From Chloracidobacterium thermophilum B (GTDB lineage Bacteria; Acidobacteriota; Blastocatellia; Chloracidobacteriales; Chloracidobacteriaceae): 64,000 nucleotides of DNA. The stretch covers positions 1,347,501-1,411,500 of the forward strand of contig NC_016024.1 in NCBI RefSeq assembly GCF_000226295.1, written 5' to 3'. Below the pieces are notes generated by a model that worked only from the letters and a program-made list of their open reading frames with translations, did not search any database and had not been told where the DNA came from. Shown here piece after piece: positions 8,925 to 18,860 of the stretch (within the stretch, counting starts at the first letter, position 1; every line of letters begins with the position of its first letter). A program made the translations under genes and the position numbers.

Positions 8925-9956
8925 TCAGGATTCGGTCAGGGGCAGCCGGGCCTGGCGCCGCCGGCGCACCGGCGTTGCTTCCTCGGCTTCGGTCAGCGGT
9001 GCCGGCCGCCGCCGAATCGAGCGCAGGGCCTTGTGCAGCGAAAACCGGGGCCTGAAGCCGAAGGTCTCCCGAAACCGGCTGCCGTCTATGATGCAGGGAA
9101 ACATCAGAAAGTCGTACTGCGGCGTCGGGAAGGGCAGCAGCCCAATGGCCCAGCCCAGCTTCATCAATGGCGCGGCCATCTGGTAGATGACTGGAACCGC
9201 AATGCCACCGGCTTCCCGGACGGCTACCGAGAGTGGAATCTCGCCCGGCCCTGTGACGTTGTACACTCCACCCCGTTTTTGCTCCAGAACGAGCAGGAGT
9301 GCCCGTACCATGTCGCGTTCATCAATGACCTGAATCATCGGATCATAGCCCAGTGGCACCGGCACCAGACCGAAGCGCAGATAGGTCGTGAGAAAGTTCT
9401 GGACGTGTGGCCCCACAATATGACACGGACGCAGCAGTGTGGTGGTTGTATCCCGGACCTGATACATCCACGACCGGCAATAGGTATCGAACTCAACCTT
9501 GTCGCCGATGTCAGCATACCGCTGAATGGCCTTGAGCGGATAATCTTCGGTCAAAAACGTGGGATTGGTTGGATCGGCGCCATAGACATCAGCACTGCTG
9601 AGCAGAATGACCTGGGGGACGCCCTGCCGTTCACAGCAGGCCAGAAGCCGCATTGTGGCAATGACGTTGACCGTGTGCCGGACGGTCATCGGCAGGCGGA
9701 CATCGTTGGCGACGGCGAGGTGAATGACCGCGTCGAAACGCTCATTGCGAAACAGGTTTTCCAGGGCTTTCTTGCGGATGTCGAGCTGACGGTAGGTGAT
9801 GTCACGGCGAATGGGCAGTTGGGGCGGCCGCCGTCCGATGCCGATAACCTCCCATTCAAGCGGGATGGATGAGGCGAGCTGTGTGGCCAGCCCGCCTGCA
9901 ATCCCAGTGATCAACAGCCGCTTGCGGTTGGGCGCAGAGGCGTTTTTTGAGGCCAT
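8925..9956 (-). CDS. NAD-dependent epimerase/dehydratase (SDR family)
   Basis: About 343 residues of the extended short-chain dehydrogenase family. A Rossmann glycine motif lies at the N-terminus (LLITGIAGGLATQLA, GxxGxxA type). Further signatures are HLAVAND (equivalent to HxAA), SSADVYG near the catalytic Ser/Thr, and a substrate-binding second half ending in FGFRPRFSLHKALR. The catalytic YxxxK motif is less standard (YADIGDKVEFD), so activity on nucleotide sugars is a family inference. The ATG at 9956 is chosen because the Rossmann strand follows soon after; an in-frame GTG at 10010 is the alternative. It is separated from atpD by about 100 bp on the same strand. The C-terminal 25 residues are very Arg-rich. 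Confidence 0.75.
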   Translation of the reverse strand: MASKNASAPNRKRLLITGIAGGLATQLASSIPLEWEVIGIGRRPPQLPIRRDITYRQLDIRKKALENLFRNERFDAVIHLAVANDVRLPMTVRHTVNVIATMRLLACCERQGVPQVILLSSADVYGADPTNPTFLTEDYPLKAIQRYADIGDKVEFDTYCRSWMYQVRDTTTTLLRPCHIVGPHVQNFLTTYLRFGLVPVPLGYDPMIQVIDERDMVRALLLVLEQKRGGVYNVTGPGEIPLSVAVREAGGIAVPVIYQMAAPLMKLGWAIGLLPFPTPQYDFLMFPCIIDGSRFRETFGFRPRFSLHKALRSIRRRPAPLTEAEEATPVRRRRQARLPLTES

Positions 9957-10055
9957 GGCGTGGGTTGCGAGGTTGCGTGCCCATTTGGGCAGCGACAGCA
10001 GCAAGGTCACGGGCGGATGGCTCCGGCCAAGGGGCCATCTCTCGTGTACAACACC

Positions 10056-11833
<1,778 letters not shown>

Positions 11834-13252
11834 ATGACGGACCAGACTGTGACGACTGCCTTTGATCGCTCCCGTACTCCAACACGGGCGCCAGAAGCCG
11901 AACTCCATCATTGCTTTCAGCGTGGCCGCCAACTCCGGGAGCAGGGGGACTTTGAGGCGGCCCGGGACGCCTTTCGCCAGGCGATCCGATGCGATGCTGA
12001 GCATGGGCCTTCCTATCAGTGGTTGGGGGCTGTGTTGCGGGATATGGGGGAACTGCGTGAGGCCGTGCGGATGTGGCGCACGGCAGAGACTCTGGCACCC
12101 AATGATCCCCAGGCACTGCTCAATCTGGGTGTTGGTTTGTTCGAGTTGGGGCGGTTTTTCATTGCCAGTCGCACCGAAGAACCCCTTCAGTTGCTTCGCC
12201 GGGCGATTGCCAACGCGCCGAAACCCTACGGCAAAGCCTGGTTCAATCTGGGGAATGTTCTCTACGCCCACAAAGACTACGCGGCGGCTTCTGAGGCCTA
12301 CCAGAGTGCACTGGCGGCTGAGCCGGGCCTGGGTGTGGCGTACCGCAATCTGGGCAATACCTGGCTGCGTCTGAATTGTCCGGCCGAGGCCTGTGCGGCC
12401 TATCGGCAGGCGTTGCAGTTGGGGGATACCCAGGTGGCCACGTACCATAACCTGGGACTGGCGGCCCTGCGTTCGGGCGACGGCAAAGCTGCCGAATCCG
12501 CATTTCACACCGCCGTCACCATGCGTCCCACTGATGGCGAGAGCTGGCTTGGCCTGGGAAACGCCCGCGCCGTGCAGGGAGACCTTCCGGGGGCGCAGTC
12601 GGCCTTCAATGAAGCCCGGGCCAGCCGTGGCGGACAGTACCCGGAAGCCACCCTCGACCTGGGCAAAGTCCTTCTGGCGATGGGGCAACCACAGGCGGCT
12701 GTCGAGGTGCTGGCGCGCGCCCTGGCCGTTTCCCCCCTGCCGGAACTGTATCGGCAACTGAGCCGGGCCTATGTCAAAGCCGGGCAGCTTTCTGAAGCGG
12801 CCCAAACGCTGCGCCAGTTCGTGGCAACCCCGGCGGGGAACACGGCGCAGGGCTACTATGAGCTGGGCCTGGTGCTGTCGCAGTGTGAGCCGCCTTATGT
12901 AGCTGAGCAGGCATTTCGGACAGCCCTTGAAAAAAGTGGCGGACACTACCCTGAAGCCTGGCACCGCTTGGGGCGCACGCTGATGCGGCAGAACAAACCC
13001 CGGCTGGCCATCGAGGCGTTTCAGTTCGCCATCGAGCAGCGCCCGGATTTCGCCGAGGCACTCAAAGACCTGGGACAGGCACTCTATCGGTCAAGCGATC
13101 TGCACGCGGCCGACGCGGCGCTCAATGCCGCCCTGCGCTTTGAACGGACGACCGGACAGCTCTATGGGCAGGATGTGTGGCAGGTCGAGCCTGAGCTGTA
13201 TGCCGGTTTGCGTCAGGCGGCCTGCCTGTACGATTTGCCGTCCATTCCGTAA
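11834..13252 (+). CDS. Tetratricopeptide-repeat protein
   Basis: 472 residues made almost wholly of tandem TPR units of about 34 residues. Typical units are GPSYQWLGAVLRDMGELREA, AWFNLGNVLYAHKDYAAASE, AYRNLGNTWLRLNCPAEACA, TYHNLGLAALRSGDGKAAES and AWHRLGRTLMRQNKPRLAIE. No signal peptide or membrane segment is visible, so it is probably a cytoplasmic scaffold for protein interactions. The closing segment (QLYGQDVWQVEPELYAGLRQ) is not TPR-like. The partner is unknown. Same strand as the next gene with a 62-bp gap. Confidence 0.85.
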   Translation: MTDQTVTTAFDRSRTPTRAPEAELHHCFQRGRQLREQGDFEAARDAFRQAIRCDAEHGPSYQWLGAVLRDMGELREAVRMWRTAETLAPNDPQALLNLGVGLFELGRFFIASRTEEPLQLLRRAIANAPKPYGKAWFNLGNVLYAHKDYAAASEAYQSALAAEPGLGVAYRNLGNTWLRLNCPAEACAAYRQALQLGDTQVATYHNLGLAALRSGDGKAAESAFHTAVTMRPTDGESWLGLGNARAVQGDLPGAQSAFNEARASRGGQYPEATLDLGKVLLAMGQPQAAVEVLARALAVSPLPELYRQLSRAYVKAGQLSEAAQTLRQFVATPAGNTAQGYYELGLVLSQCEPPYVAEQAFRTALEKSGGHYPEAWHRLGRTLMRQNKPRLAIEAFQFAIEQRPDFAEALKDLGQALYRSSDLHAADAALNAALRFERTTGQLYGQDVWQVEPELYAGLRQAACLYDLPSIP

Positions 13253-13314
13253 GCTTCACCGGGCCGTTACGGGTTCTGGAACACCCGCCACTCTGATGCT
13301 TATGTGAGTCATAT

Positions 13315-13773
13315 ATGCTGGATACGCTGTGTGTCGCTTTGAAGGGAACGCCGCGCGTCGTCGTTCAGGTACTCAAGGAAAAAGGTGCGCTTTCGGCGGC
13401 GCAGCTTGTGGCCGAGACCGGCCATCCCGAAAAGTCGGTCAAGCTGGCCCTGGGTGAACTCGAAAAGGCACGTCTGATCCGGCGGGAAGGGGAGACGTAC
13501 GCCGTCGCCTGCCGGGAGACCATGGCGCCCATGAGCCGGGTGCCCTTCAACACCGACCTCGGACGCAAGGTGCACGCAACGGCCTGTGCCGAGTGCTGGA
13601 AAAAGTGGCAGGCCCAGCAACTCGTGCTCATGAATCACTTTGGTTTGAACCCGCTCGATCCCCAGGCGCAGAAATTCCTCTTCGGGGCGATGGAGTCGTT
13701 TTTCTTCGGCGACGGCACGCCGCCCATGATGATTGACACCACGCTGCAGGGGAAAATCAGTCACCTCGAATAG
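13315..13773 (+). CDS. Winged-helix domain fused to an Fe(2+)-trafficking (YggX-like) domain
   Basis: 152 residues. Residues 1-65 look like a winged helix-turn-helix (GALSAAQLVAETGHPEKSVKLALGELEKARLIRREGE: helix, turn, recognition helix, wing). Residues about 77-134 align by eye with E. coli YggX, the small protein linked to iron traffic and Fe-S cluster protection: LGRKVHATACAECWKKWQAQ corresponds to [20 protein letters not shown], followed by LVLMNHFGLNPLDPQAQKFL and MESFFFGDG. The N-terminal Cys of canonical YggX is missing; Cys91 and Cys94 (CAEC) lie within the first helix of the domain instead. An iron- or redox-responsive regulator is an inference. The 3' end overlaps waaA by 17 bp tail to tail. 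Confidence 0.75.
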   Translation: MLDTLCVALKGTPRVVVQVLKEKGALSAAQLVAETGHPEKSVKLALGELEKARLIRREGETYAVACRETMAPMSRVPFNTDLGRKVHATACAECWKKWQAQQLVLMNHFGLNPLDPQAQKFLFGAMESFFFGDGTPPMMIDTTLQGKISHLE

Positions 13774-15100
13774 AGGCCAGCGCCGGAATGTGGGGAAACA
13801 CGTAGGCTTTGAGCGCGGCCACCGTTGCCGCCACGGCGCCGGTTTCCGCCGCCCAGGTTGCCTGCGCGCGGCGTCCCAGGGCGGCCGCCTGCCCAGGGTC
13901 ACGCAGAAGCGTCTCGAACGCTGTCTGGAGTTCCTGGCGGAGACCGTCCGGTGATGTCAACGGCAGTTGCCACACGGCATCGGCTGCGCGAAAGCGGGTG
14001 AGAATGGCACGGAAGTTTTCCGTATGCGGCCCCGTCACAATGGGGCGTCCTTCTGCCGCCGGTTCCAGAATGTTGTGACCACCGCGTGGCACGAGGCTTC
14101 CGCCGACAAAGGCCACATCCGCCCAGCGGTAGGCCGCCGCCAGTTCGCCCACCGTATCGAGCAGGATGACTTCCGCCCGGACATCCTCCGGCCGTGGTTG
14201 AGACCGCCGCGCCACCGTCCAGTCGAAACGCTCCAGATGGCGGGCGACTTCCGCGAAACGTTCGGGATGTCGTGGAGCGAGCAGCAGCCGGCAGCCAGGG
14301 CGGTCAAGGCCGGCCCGCAGCCGGGCAAACGCTTCAACCAGGATGGGTTCCTCACCTTCGACGGTACTGCCGGCCACGATGCACGGCCGCCCGTCCCCCA
14401 GGTGGTACTGCTGTTGCAGGGCAGCAGCAATGCGGTCCCGCCGCGCCCGTTCGTCGGCATCCGGGGGTGCATATTTGAGATTGCCGGTCGTCAACACGCG
14501 CTCCGGTGGCGCACCAAGCTGGCGAATGCGTTCGGCATCGGTATCGGATTGCATCAGGCAGAGCCGAAAGTAGCCCAGCAGGTCGCCCATCATCCGGCCC
14601 AGCCAGCGGTAGCGGGCAAAGGAGCGGTCGGAGAGCCGGCCATTGGCAAGCACTACAGGCACCTGATGCCGCACACAGGTACGCAAAAAGTTGGGCCAGA
14701 TTTCCGTTTCGAGAATGATGACCAGCACCGGTTGGAGGCTGGTCACGGCCCGTTCCGTCAGCCACGGAATGTCAAGCGGAAAGTAAAAGTGTGCATCCAT
14801 CCAGGCGAGTTGTTCCCGGGCGCGCGCCTGTCCGGTGTCCGTGGTTGTCGAAATGACAAAACTGGCGTGTGGGAAGTGTTCCCGCAGGGCGCACGCCAGC
14901 GGTTGCCCGGCCAGGACTTCGCCGACGGAAACACTGTGCAGCCAGATGCGAGGGGCAGCGTGGGAAAGTGGGCAGTAGGTAAACCGCTCGTGCAGACGGA
15001 GCGGGCGCTGCCGCCGACGTAGCCCGTAATAGCCCAGCCACAGCGGCGCGCCGGCGATCAAAGCCGTATTGTAGAGCCAGAAGGGAAACCGGGAAAACAC
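13757..15100 (-). CDS. waaA: 3-deoxy-D-manno-octulosonic acid transferase
   Basis: 447 residues, GT30 family (WaaA/KdtA). It transfers KDO from CMP-KDO to lipid A precursor at the inner face of the cytoplasmic membrane. Seen: an N-terminal membrane-associated helix (FWLYNTALIAGAPLWLGYYG), the acceptor-site segment IWLHSVSVGEVLAGQPL with the conserved SVGE glutamate, SFVISTTTDTGQARA, ILETEIWPN, LANGRLSDRS, and the nucleotide-binding C-terminal half with AGSTVEGEE, LAPRHPERF and GGSLVPRGGHNILEPAA. All family hallmarks are intact. Together with kdsA near 55.8 kb this indicates a KDO-containing lipopolysaccharide. efp lies upstream in the opposite sense of the map (15158-15715, same strand). Confidence 0.95.
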   Translation of the reverse strand: MFSRFPFWLYNTALIAGAPLWLGYYGLRRRQRPLRLHERFTYCPLSHAAPRIWLHSVSVGEVLAGQPLACALREHFPHASFVISTTTDTGQARAREQLAWMDAHFYFPLDIPWLTERAVTSLQPVLVIILETEIWPNFLRTCVRHQVPVVLANGRLSDRSFARYRWLGRMMGDLLGYFRLCLMQSDTDAERIRQLGAPPERVLTTGNLKYAPPDADERARRDRIAAALQQQYHLGDGRPCIVAGSTVEGEEPILVEAFARLRAGLDRPGCRLLLAPRHPERFAEVARHLERFDWTVARRSQPRPEDVRAEVILLDTVGELAAAYRWADVAFVGGSLVPRGGHNILEPAAEGRPIVTGPHTENFRAILTRFRAADAVWQLPLTSPDGLRQELQTAFETLLRDPGQAAALGRRAQATWAAETGAVAATVAALKAYVFPHIPALASIRGD

Positions 15101-15157
15101 GCCGGCAACCTGAGCCGGGCAGCGGATGGCGCGTCAGAAGCTGCCACAGGTGGGAAC

Positions 15158-15715
15158 CTACTTGGCGCGTTCAATGTACTTGCCTTCGGTTGTATCCACC
15201 CGGATGACATCCCCTTCCTTGATGAAGCCCGGAACACTGATTTGCAGGCCCGTTTCGAGCTTGGCCGGTTTGCTGGAGCCGGTCACTGTAGCACCTTTCA
15301 GCTCCGGTTCGGTTTCGACCACCGTCAGCTCGACCACTGCCGGAAGCTGGATCGCCACCGGCTGCCCATTGTACACCTCAACCTGAATGGTTGTGTCCGG
15401 TTTCAGGTAGCTCAGCGTGTCGCCCAGGATTTCTTCGTCGAGACCAATTTGCTCGTAGGTCGAAACATCCATGAAGTAGTGGGTTGCGCCTTCCTGGTAC
15501 AGGTACTGCATTTCGTGTTGCTCAAGGGTGGCGCGCTCCACATCTTCGGTAGCGCTGAAACGATGCTCAAAGGTGGTGCCGGTAATGAGGTTCTTGAGCT
15601 TCGTCTGCACCATCGCCCGCAGGTTGCCGGGGGTATGGTGACGGTATTCGAGGACGCGATGGGGTTGTTTGTCAAACAGGATGATCATGCCGCGCCGAAT
15701 CTGATTGGCTCTCAT
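15158..15715 (-). CDS. efp: Elongation factor P with a non-canonical tip loop
   Basis: 185 residues, the usual EF-P length, with the three beta-barrel domains. The KOW-like N-domain runs from 1 to 65, the OB domain ([17 protein letters not shown]) follows, and a C-terminal OB domain ends in [28 protein letters not shown] binds between the P and E sites and relieves stalling at polyproline. The tip of domain I reads [10 protein letters not shown] (residues 27-36). The position that is lysine in E. coli (PGKGQA) is Asn31, followed by Leu32-Arg33, so neither the lysine modified by EpmA nor the arginine rhamnosylated by EarP sits at its usual place. The PGNLRA pattern may be a lineage variant. 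No modification gene is seen nearby. Confidence 0.93.
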   Translation of the reverse strand: MRANQIRRGMIILFDKQPHRVLEYRHHTPGNLRAMVQTKLKNLITGTTFEHRFSATEDVERATLEQHEMQYLYQEGATHYFMDVSTYEQIGLDEEILGDTLSYLKPDTTIQVEVYNGQPVAIQLPAVVELTVVETEPELKGATVTGSSKPAKLETGLQISVPGFIKEGDVIRVDTTEGKYIERAK

Positions 15716-15859
15716 GGTGGCTTAAAGAGGCTCCTTGCTCAGTGAGGGTCAGGCTATCAGGCGATACCGCTTGGCTCAGCCGCCGGAGTCCGGGACAACC
15801 GGCCGTCAGCAAAAGGCGGCAGGCTACCGAACGTTCAGCCGCCTGGTCAAGCTGCCGTG

Positions 15860-16828
15860 TCAGGCTTGTCCGGCAGTGCGATGCGCTGGTTGGTAGGGAA
15901 TGCCATAGGCCCGCAGTTTTTCATAGAGATTTTTGCGGCTGATGCCCAGGATACGGGCGGCTTCGGCCTTACGCCAACCGACCTGCTGGAGAACTTCCCG
16001 GATGTAGGTGGCTTCCAGTTCCGCCAGTGTCGGCTTGCGCATCCGGTGCTGCATGAGCGCTGCTGCCGAGGTCATCCGCTGAGGCAGATGCTCCCGGCGA
16101 ATGACACCTGGTGCAGCCGTCACGAGCGCATGTTCCATGGCATGGCGCAACTCCCGGACGTTGCCCGGAAAGTCGTAACCTTCAAGAAAGCTCAGGGTTT
16201 CAGCCGCCAGCGGCGGCGGCGGCCATCCGTGGCGGTGGGCAGCCTGGGTCAGAAAGTGCCGGGCCAGAGCCGGGATGTCGGCTGGTCGGTCGCGCAATGC
16301 CGGAACAGCCAGACTGATGACGTTCAGGCGGTGAAACAAATCCGCCCGAAAGGCCTGGCGTGCAACGGCCGCCGTCAGGTCAGTGTTGGTCACAGCAATG
16401 AGGCGTACATCGAGCGTGAGGGCGCGGCTTCCGCCCAGGCGCAGGACACTCCGTTCTTCGATGACGCGCAGCAGCTTGGCCTGGGCCGCCGGCGACAATG
16501 CGGCGACCTCGTCGAGGACGAGCGTTCCGTGCTGGGCCGCCTCGAACCGTCCGGGCTTGGCCGCGACCGCACCGGTGAAAGCCCCCCGCTCGAACCCGAA
16601 CAGTTCCGCTTCGAGCAGGGCTTCCGGCAGGGAGCCACAGTCAATGACGACAAAGGGCCCGTTGGCCCGGCGGCTCTGCTCGTGCAGCCAGCGGGCCAGC
16701 AGGCTTTTGCCCGTCCCGCTCTCGCCGGTGATGACCACGGTGGCCTCGGTCGGCGCGACCCGCGCCGCGTCTTTGAGAAGCGTGAGCAGCGCCGTCGAGT
16801 TTCCGATGAACAGTTCCTCACTCACCAT
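15860..16828 (-). CDS. Sigma54-dependent transcriptional activator without a receiver domain
   Basis: 322 residues: an AAA+ sigma54-interaction domain from residue 6 and a C-terminal Fis-type helix-turn-helix. Seen: Walker A GESGTGKS (35-42), the sigma54-contacting GAFTGA loop (82-87), Walker B LVLDEVAAL, the arginine-finger region RADLFHRLNVI, and the HTH segment RKAEAARILGISRKNLYEKL. There is no N-terminal regulatory domain, as in PspF-type activators, so activity must be controlled by a partner protein or by abundance. It starts 21 bp after the NtrC-type gene on the same strand and is probably co-transcribed with it. Confidence 0.9.
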   Translation of the reverse strand: MVSEELFIGNSTALLTLLKDAARVAPTEATVVITGESGTGKSLLARWLHEQSRRANGPFVVIDCGSLPEALLEAELFGFERGAFTGAVAAKPGRFEAAQHGTLVLDEVAALSPAAQAKLLRVIEERSVLRLGGSRALTLDVRLIAVTNTDLTAAVARQAFRADLFHRLNVISLAVPALRDRPADIPALARHFLTQAAHRHGWPPPPLAAETLSFLEGYDFPGNVRELRHAMEHALVTAAPGVIRREHLPQRMTSAAALMQHRMRKPTLAELEATYIREVLQQVGWRKAEAARILGISRKNLYEKLRAYGIPYQPAHRTAGQA

Positions 16829-16849
16829 TGGTCGTCGGCAGCCGGTTGG

Positions 16850-18184
16850 TCAGCCGCGCAGGCTGATGCCCAACGCCTTGATGCGGCGGTACAGGTAGCT
16901 ACGGTCAATGCCCAGAGCCTCGGCTGCCTGGGTCACGTTGCCGTCGCATTCGGCCAGCTTGCGGCGGACAAGTTCGCGCTCAAAAGCTTCGCTGCCCTCG
17001 CGCAGCGACCCGAACTGAAAACTGGCCCAGACCGAGTTGGGGGCCGGGTCAAGCGGAATCTGCTCCGCTGTCACTGGCGACGTGGTTTCCGTAATCACCA
17101 GCCGTTCGATGAGGTTGCGCAGTTCGCGCACGTTGCCGGGCCAGTCGTGCCGGCGCAGCTTTTCGTAGGCATCTTCGGTCAGGGTGATAGGCGGGCGCTG
17201 GTAGTGCTGGCTGAACTGGCGGACGAAGTGTTCGACCAGCGCTGGGATGTCCTCCAGATGCTCCCGCAGTGGCGGCAGTTGAAACGGGATGACATTGAGC
17301 CGGTAAAACAAATCCGGCCGGAACTGCCCCTGTTCAATGGCCTCGTCCAGCCGTTTGTTCGTGGCCGCAATGACGCGCACATCCACCCGCCGCGCGCTCT
17401 GGCTTCCGACGGGTTCAATAAGACCGCTTTCGAGCGCCCGCAGAAGCTTGGCCTGCATGCGCAGGCTCATGTCGCCCACTTCATCGAGAAACAGCGTGCC
17501 ACCGTCAGCCTGTTCAAACTTGCCCCGCCGCGATTCCGTCGCCCCGGTAAAGGCACCTTTGACGTGTCCGAACAGCTCCGACTCGATGAGGTCTTCGGGG
17601 ACGGCCGCGCAGTTGACGGCCACAAATGGTTGGTCGGCGCGCTTTGAGGCGGCATGTAACGCCAGGGCCACGAGTTCCTTGCCAGTGCCGGATTCGCCGT
17701 AGATGAGCACCCGCCCGTCGGTCGGCCCGGTGAGGGCAATCTGCTGGCGCAGGGCGCGCATCGGAACGCTCTGCCCCACGACCAGGTCGCTTCCGTCCGG
17801 TGCTGGCGCCGGACGGTGCATCTGGATTGCGTGGCGCACAGCTTGCAACGTCCGTTCGATGTTGAGCGGTTTTTCAATGAAATCGCTGGCGCCCAGCCGA
17901 ATCGCGCGCACGGCCGTGTCAATCGTGCCATGCCCGGAAATCATGACGACGGGAATGTGTGGGTACTGCCGCCGGATGTGTTCCAGTGTCGCCATGCCGT
18001 CAAGCTGGCTGTTGGGCATGTAAATGTCGAGCAGAATGCAGTTGACGGGCGTCGTGGCCAGCCGCCGCAGGGCGGCGTCTCCGCTTTCGGCTTTTTCGAC
18101 CACGAAGCCCTCGTCTTCGAGAACACCCCGCAGGGATTCCCGAATACCGCGTTCGTCATCCACAATCAAAACCGTTTCTGCCAT
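16850..18184 (-). CDS. NtrC-family response regulator
   Basis: 444 residues in three domains. The receiver (1-120) has the acidic pair at D9-D10, phospho-acceptor Asp53 in ILLDIYMP and Lys105 in EKPLN. The AAA+ domain (about 135-370) has GESGTGKE (163-170), GAFTGA (210-215) and LFLDEVGD (231-238). The C-terminal Fis-type HTH is CDGNVTQAAEALGIDRSYLYRR. The receiver resembles NtrX/NtrC (GHGTIDTAVRAIRLGA). A two- or three-residue insertion follows the usual MP (MPNSQLDG instead of MPxMDG). It activates sigma54 promoters when phosphorylated; the cognate kinase is not adjacent. It is a plausible regulator of the sigma54 pilin promoter at 57.28 kb (inference). Confidence 0.93.
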   Translation of the reverse strand: MAETVLIVDDERGIRESLRGVLEDEGFVVEKAESGDAALRRLATTPVNCILLDIYMPNSQLDGMATLEHIRRQYPHIPVVMISGHGTIDTAVRAIRLGASDFIEKPLNIERTLQAVRHAIQMHRPAPAPDGSDLVVGQSVPMRALRQQIALTGPTDGRVLIYGESGTGKELVALALHAASKRADQPFVAVNCAAVPEDLIESELFGHVKGAFTGATESRRGKFEQADGGTLFLDEVGDMSLRMQAKLLRALESGLIEPVGSQSARRVDVRVIAATNKRLDEAIEQGQFRPDLFYRLNVIPFQLPPLREHLEDIPALVEHFVRQFSQHYQRPPITLTEDAYEKLRRHDWPGNVRELRNLIERLVITETTSPVTAEQIPLDPAPNSVWASFQFGSLREGSEAFERELVRRKLAECDGNVTQAAEALGIDRSYLYRRIKALGISLRG

Positions 18185-18271
18185 GGTGGTACGGACCTGG
18201 TACGGCAGGACTGATGACTATCCAGGCGTCATCGGAACAACGATACCAGAGAAAGACGCTGGAAGACGCCG

Positions 18272-18724
18272 ATGCATGTCGTTTTGGTCGAACCGGAAAT
18301 CCATGTCAACACCGGGAACGTGGCGCGCACCTGTGTCTGTACCGGGACGCGCCTGCACCTGGTTCACCCGCTGGGTTTTTCGATTGACGCGCGGGCGGTG
18401 CGCCGGGCCGGGCTGGATTACTGGCACCAGCTTGACCTTCACGAGTGGCGTGATTTTCCGACGCTGCGCCAGGCATATCCGTCCGGCAGGTTTATTTTCG
18501 TTGAGACGGTCGGGCAATGCCGCTACGACGAAATCACCTACCGGCCGGATGATTTTCTCGTCTTCGGACGTGAAACCAGAGGGCTGCCGCCGGAACTGCT
18601 TGCCGGGGAGTGTGTTGTCCGCATCCCGATGGCGACGGATGTGCGTTCACTCAACCTCTCGAACTGCGTGGCGCTCGTGCTGTATGAGGCCCTGCGGCAG
18701 TGCGGCTTTCCCGGCTTGCGCTAG
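18272..18724 (+). CDS. trmL: tRNA (cytidine/uridine-34-2'-O)-methyltransferase
   Basis: 150 residues, a minimal SPOUT methyltransferase that methylates the wobble ribose of tRNA-Leu isoacceptors. It shows the N-terminal VLVEPEIHVNTGNVARTC, then HLVHPLGFSID, and the trefoil-knot SAM-binding motifs LVFGRETRGLPPELL and VRIPMATDVRSLNLSNCVALVLYEA. Length equals the family. It is divergent from the NtrC-type gene, with 87 bp between starts. Confidence 0.95.
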   Translation: MHVVLVEPEIHVNTGNVARTCVCTGTRLHLVHPLGFSIDARAVRRAGLDYWHQLDLHEWRDFPTLRQAYPSGRFIFVETVGQCRYDEITYRPDDFLVFGRETRGLPPELLAGECVVRIPMATDVRSLNLSNCVALVLYEALRQCGFPGLR

Positions 18725-18790
18725 GGGCCGGCATGTACCAGGGGGCGGCGTTGAGGCGCGTCCGGGCTGCCTGCGGGCCCCAGATAAGGA

Positions 18791-18824
18791 CCAGCCAGCC
18801 ACCGGGCAACTGGCGGCTGGCTGG
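18791..18824. terminator. Possible bidirectional terminator hairpin
   Basis: A perfect 10-bp GC-rich inverted repeat (CCAGCCAGCC at 18791-18800, GGCTGGCTGG at 18815-18824; 14-nt loop) sits between the convergent trmL and Clp-type ATPase genes. No strong T-tract follows on either strand, so it may be only a transcript-end hairpin. Confidence 0.45.
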
Positions 18825-18860
18825 TTCCTGGGTCGGGTTCTGGCGTGTCGTGTGGGCAGC

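Noticed and set aside
15857-17647. 596-codon plus-strand frame opposite the two sigma54 activators
   Set aside because: Mirror of two well-defined AAA+ genes; no domain seen.
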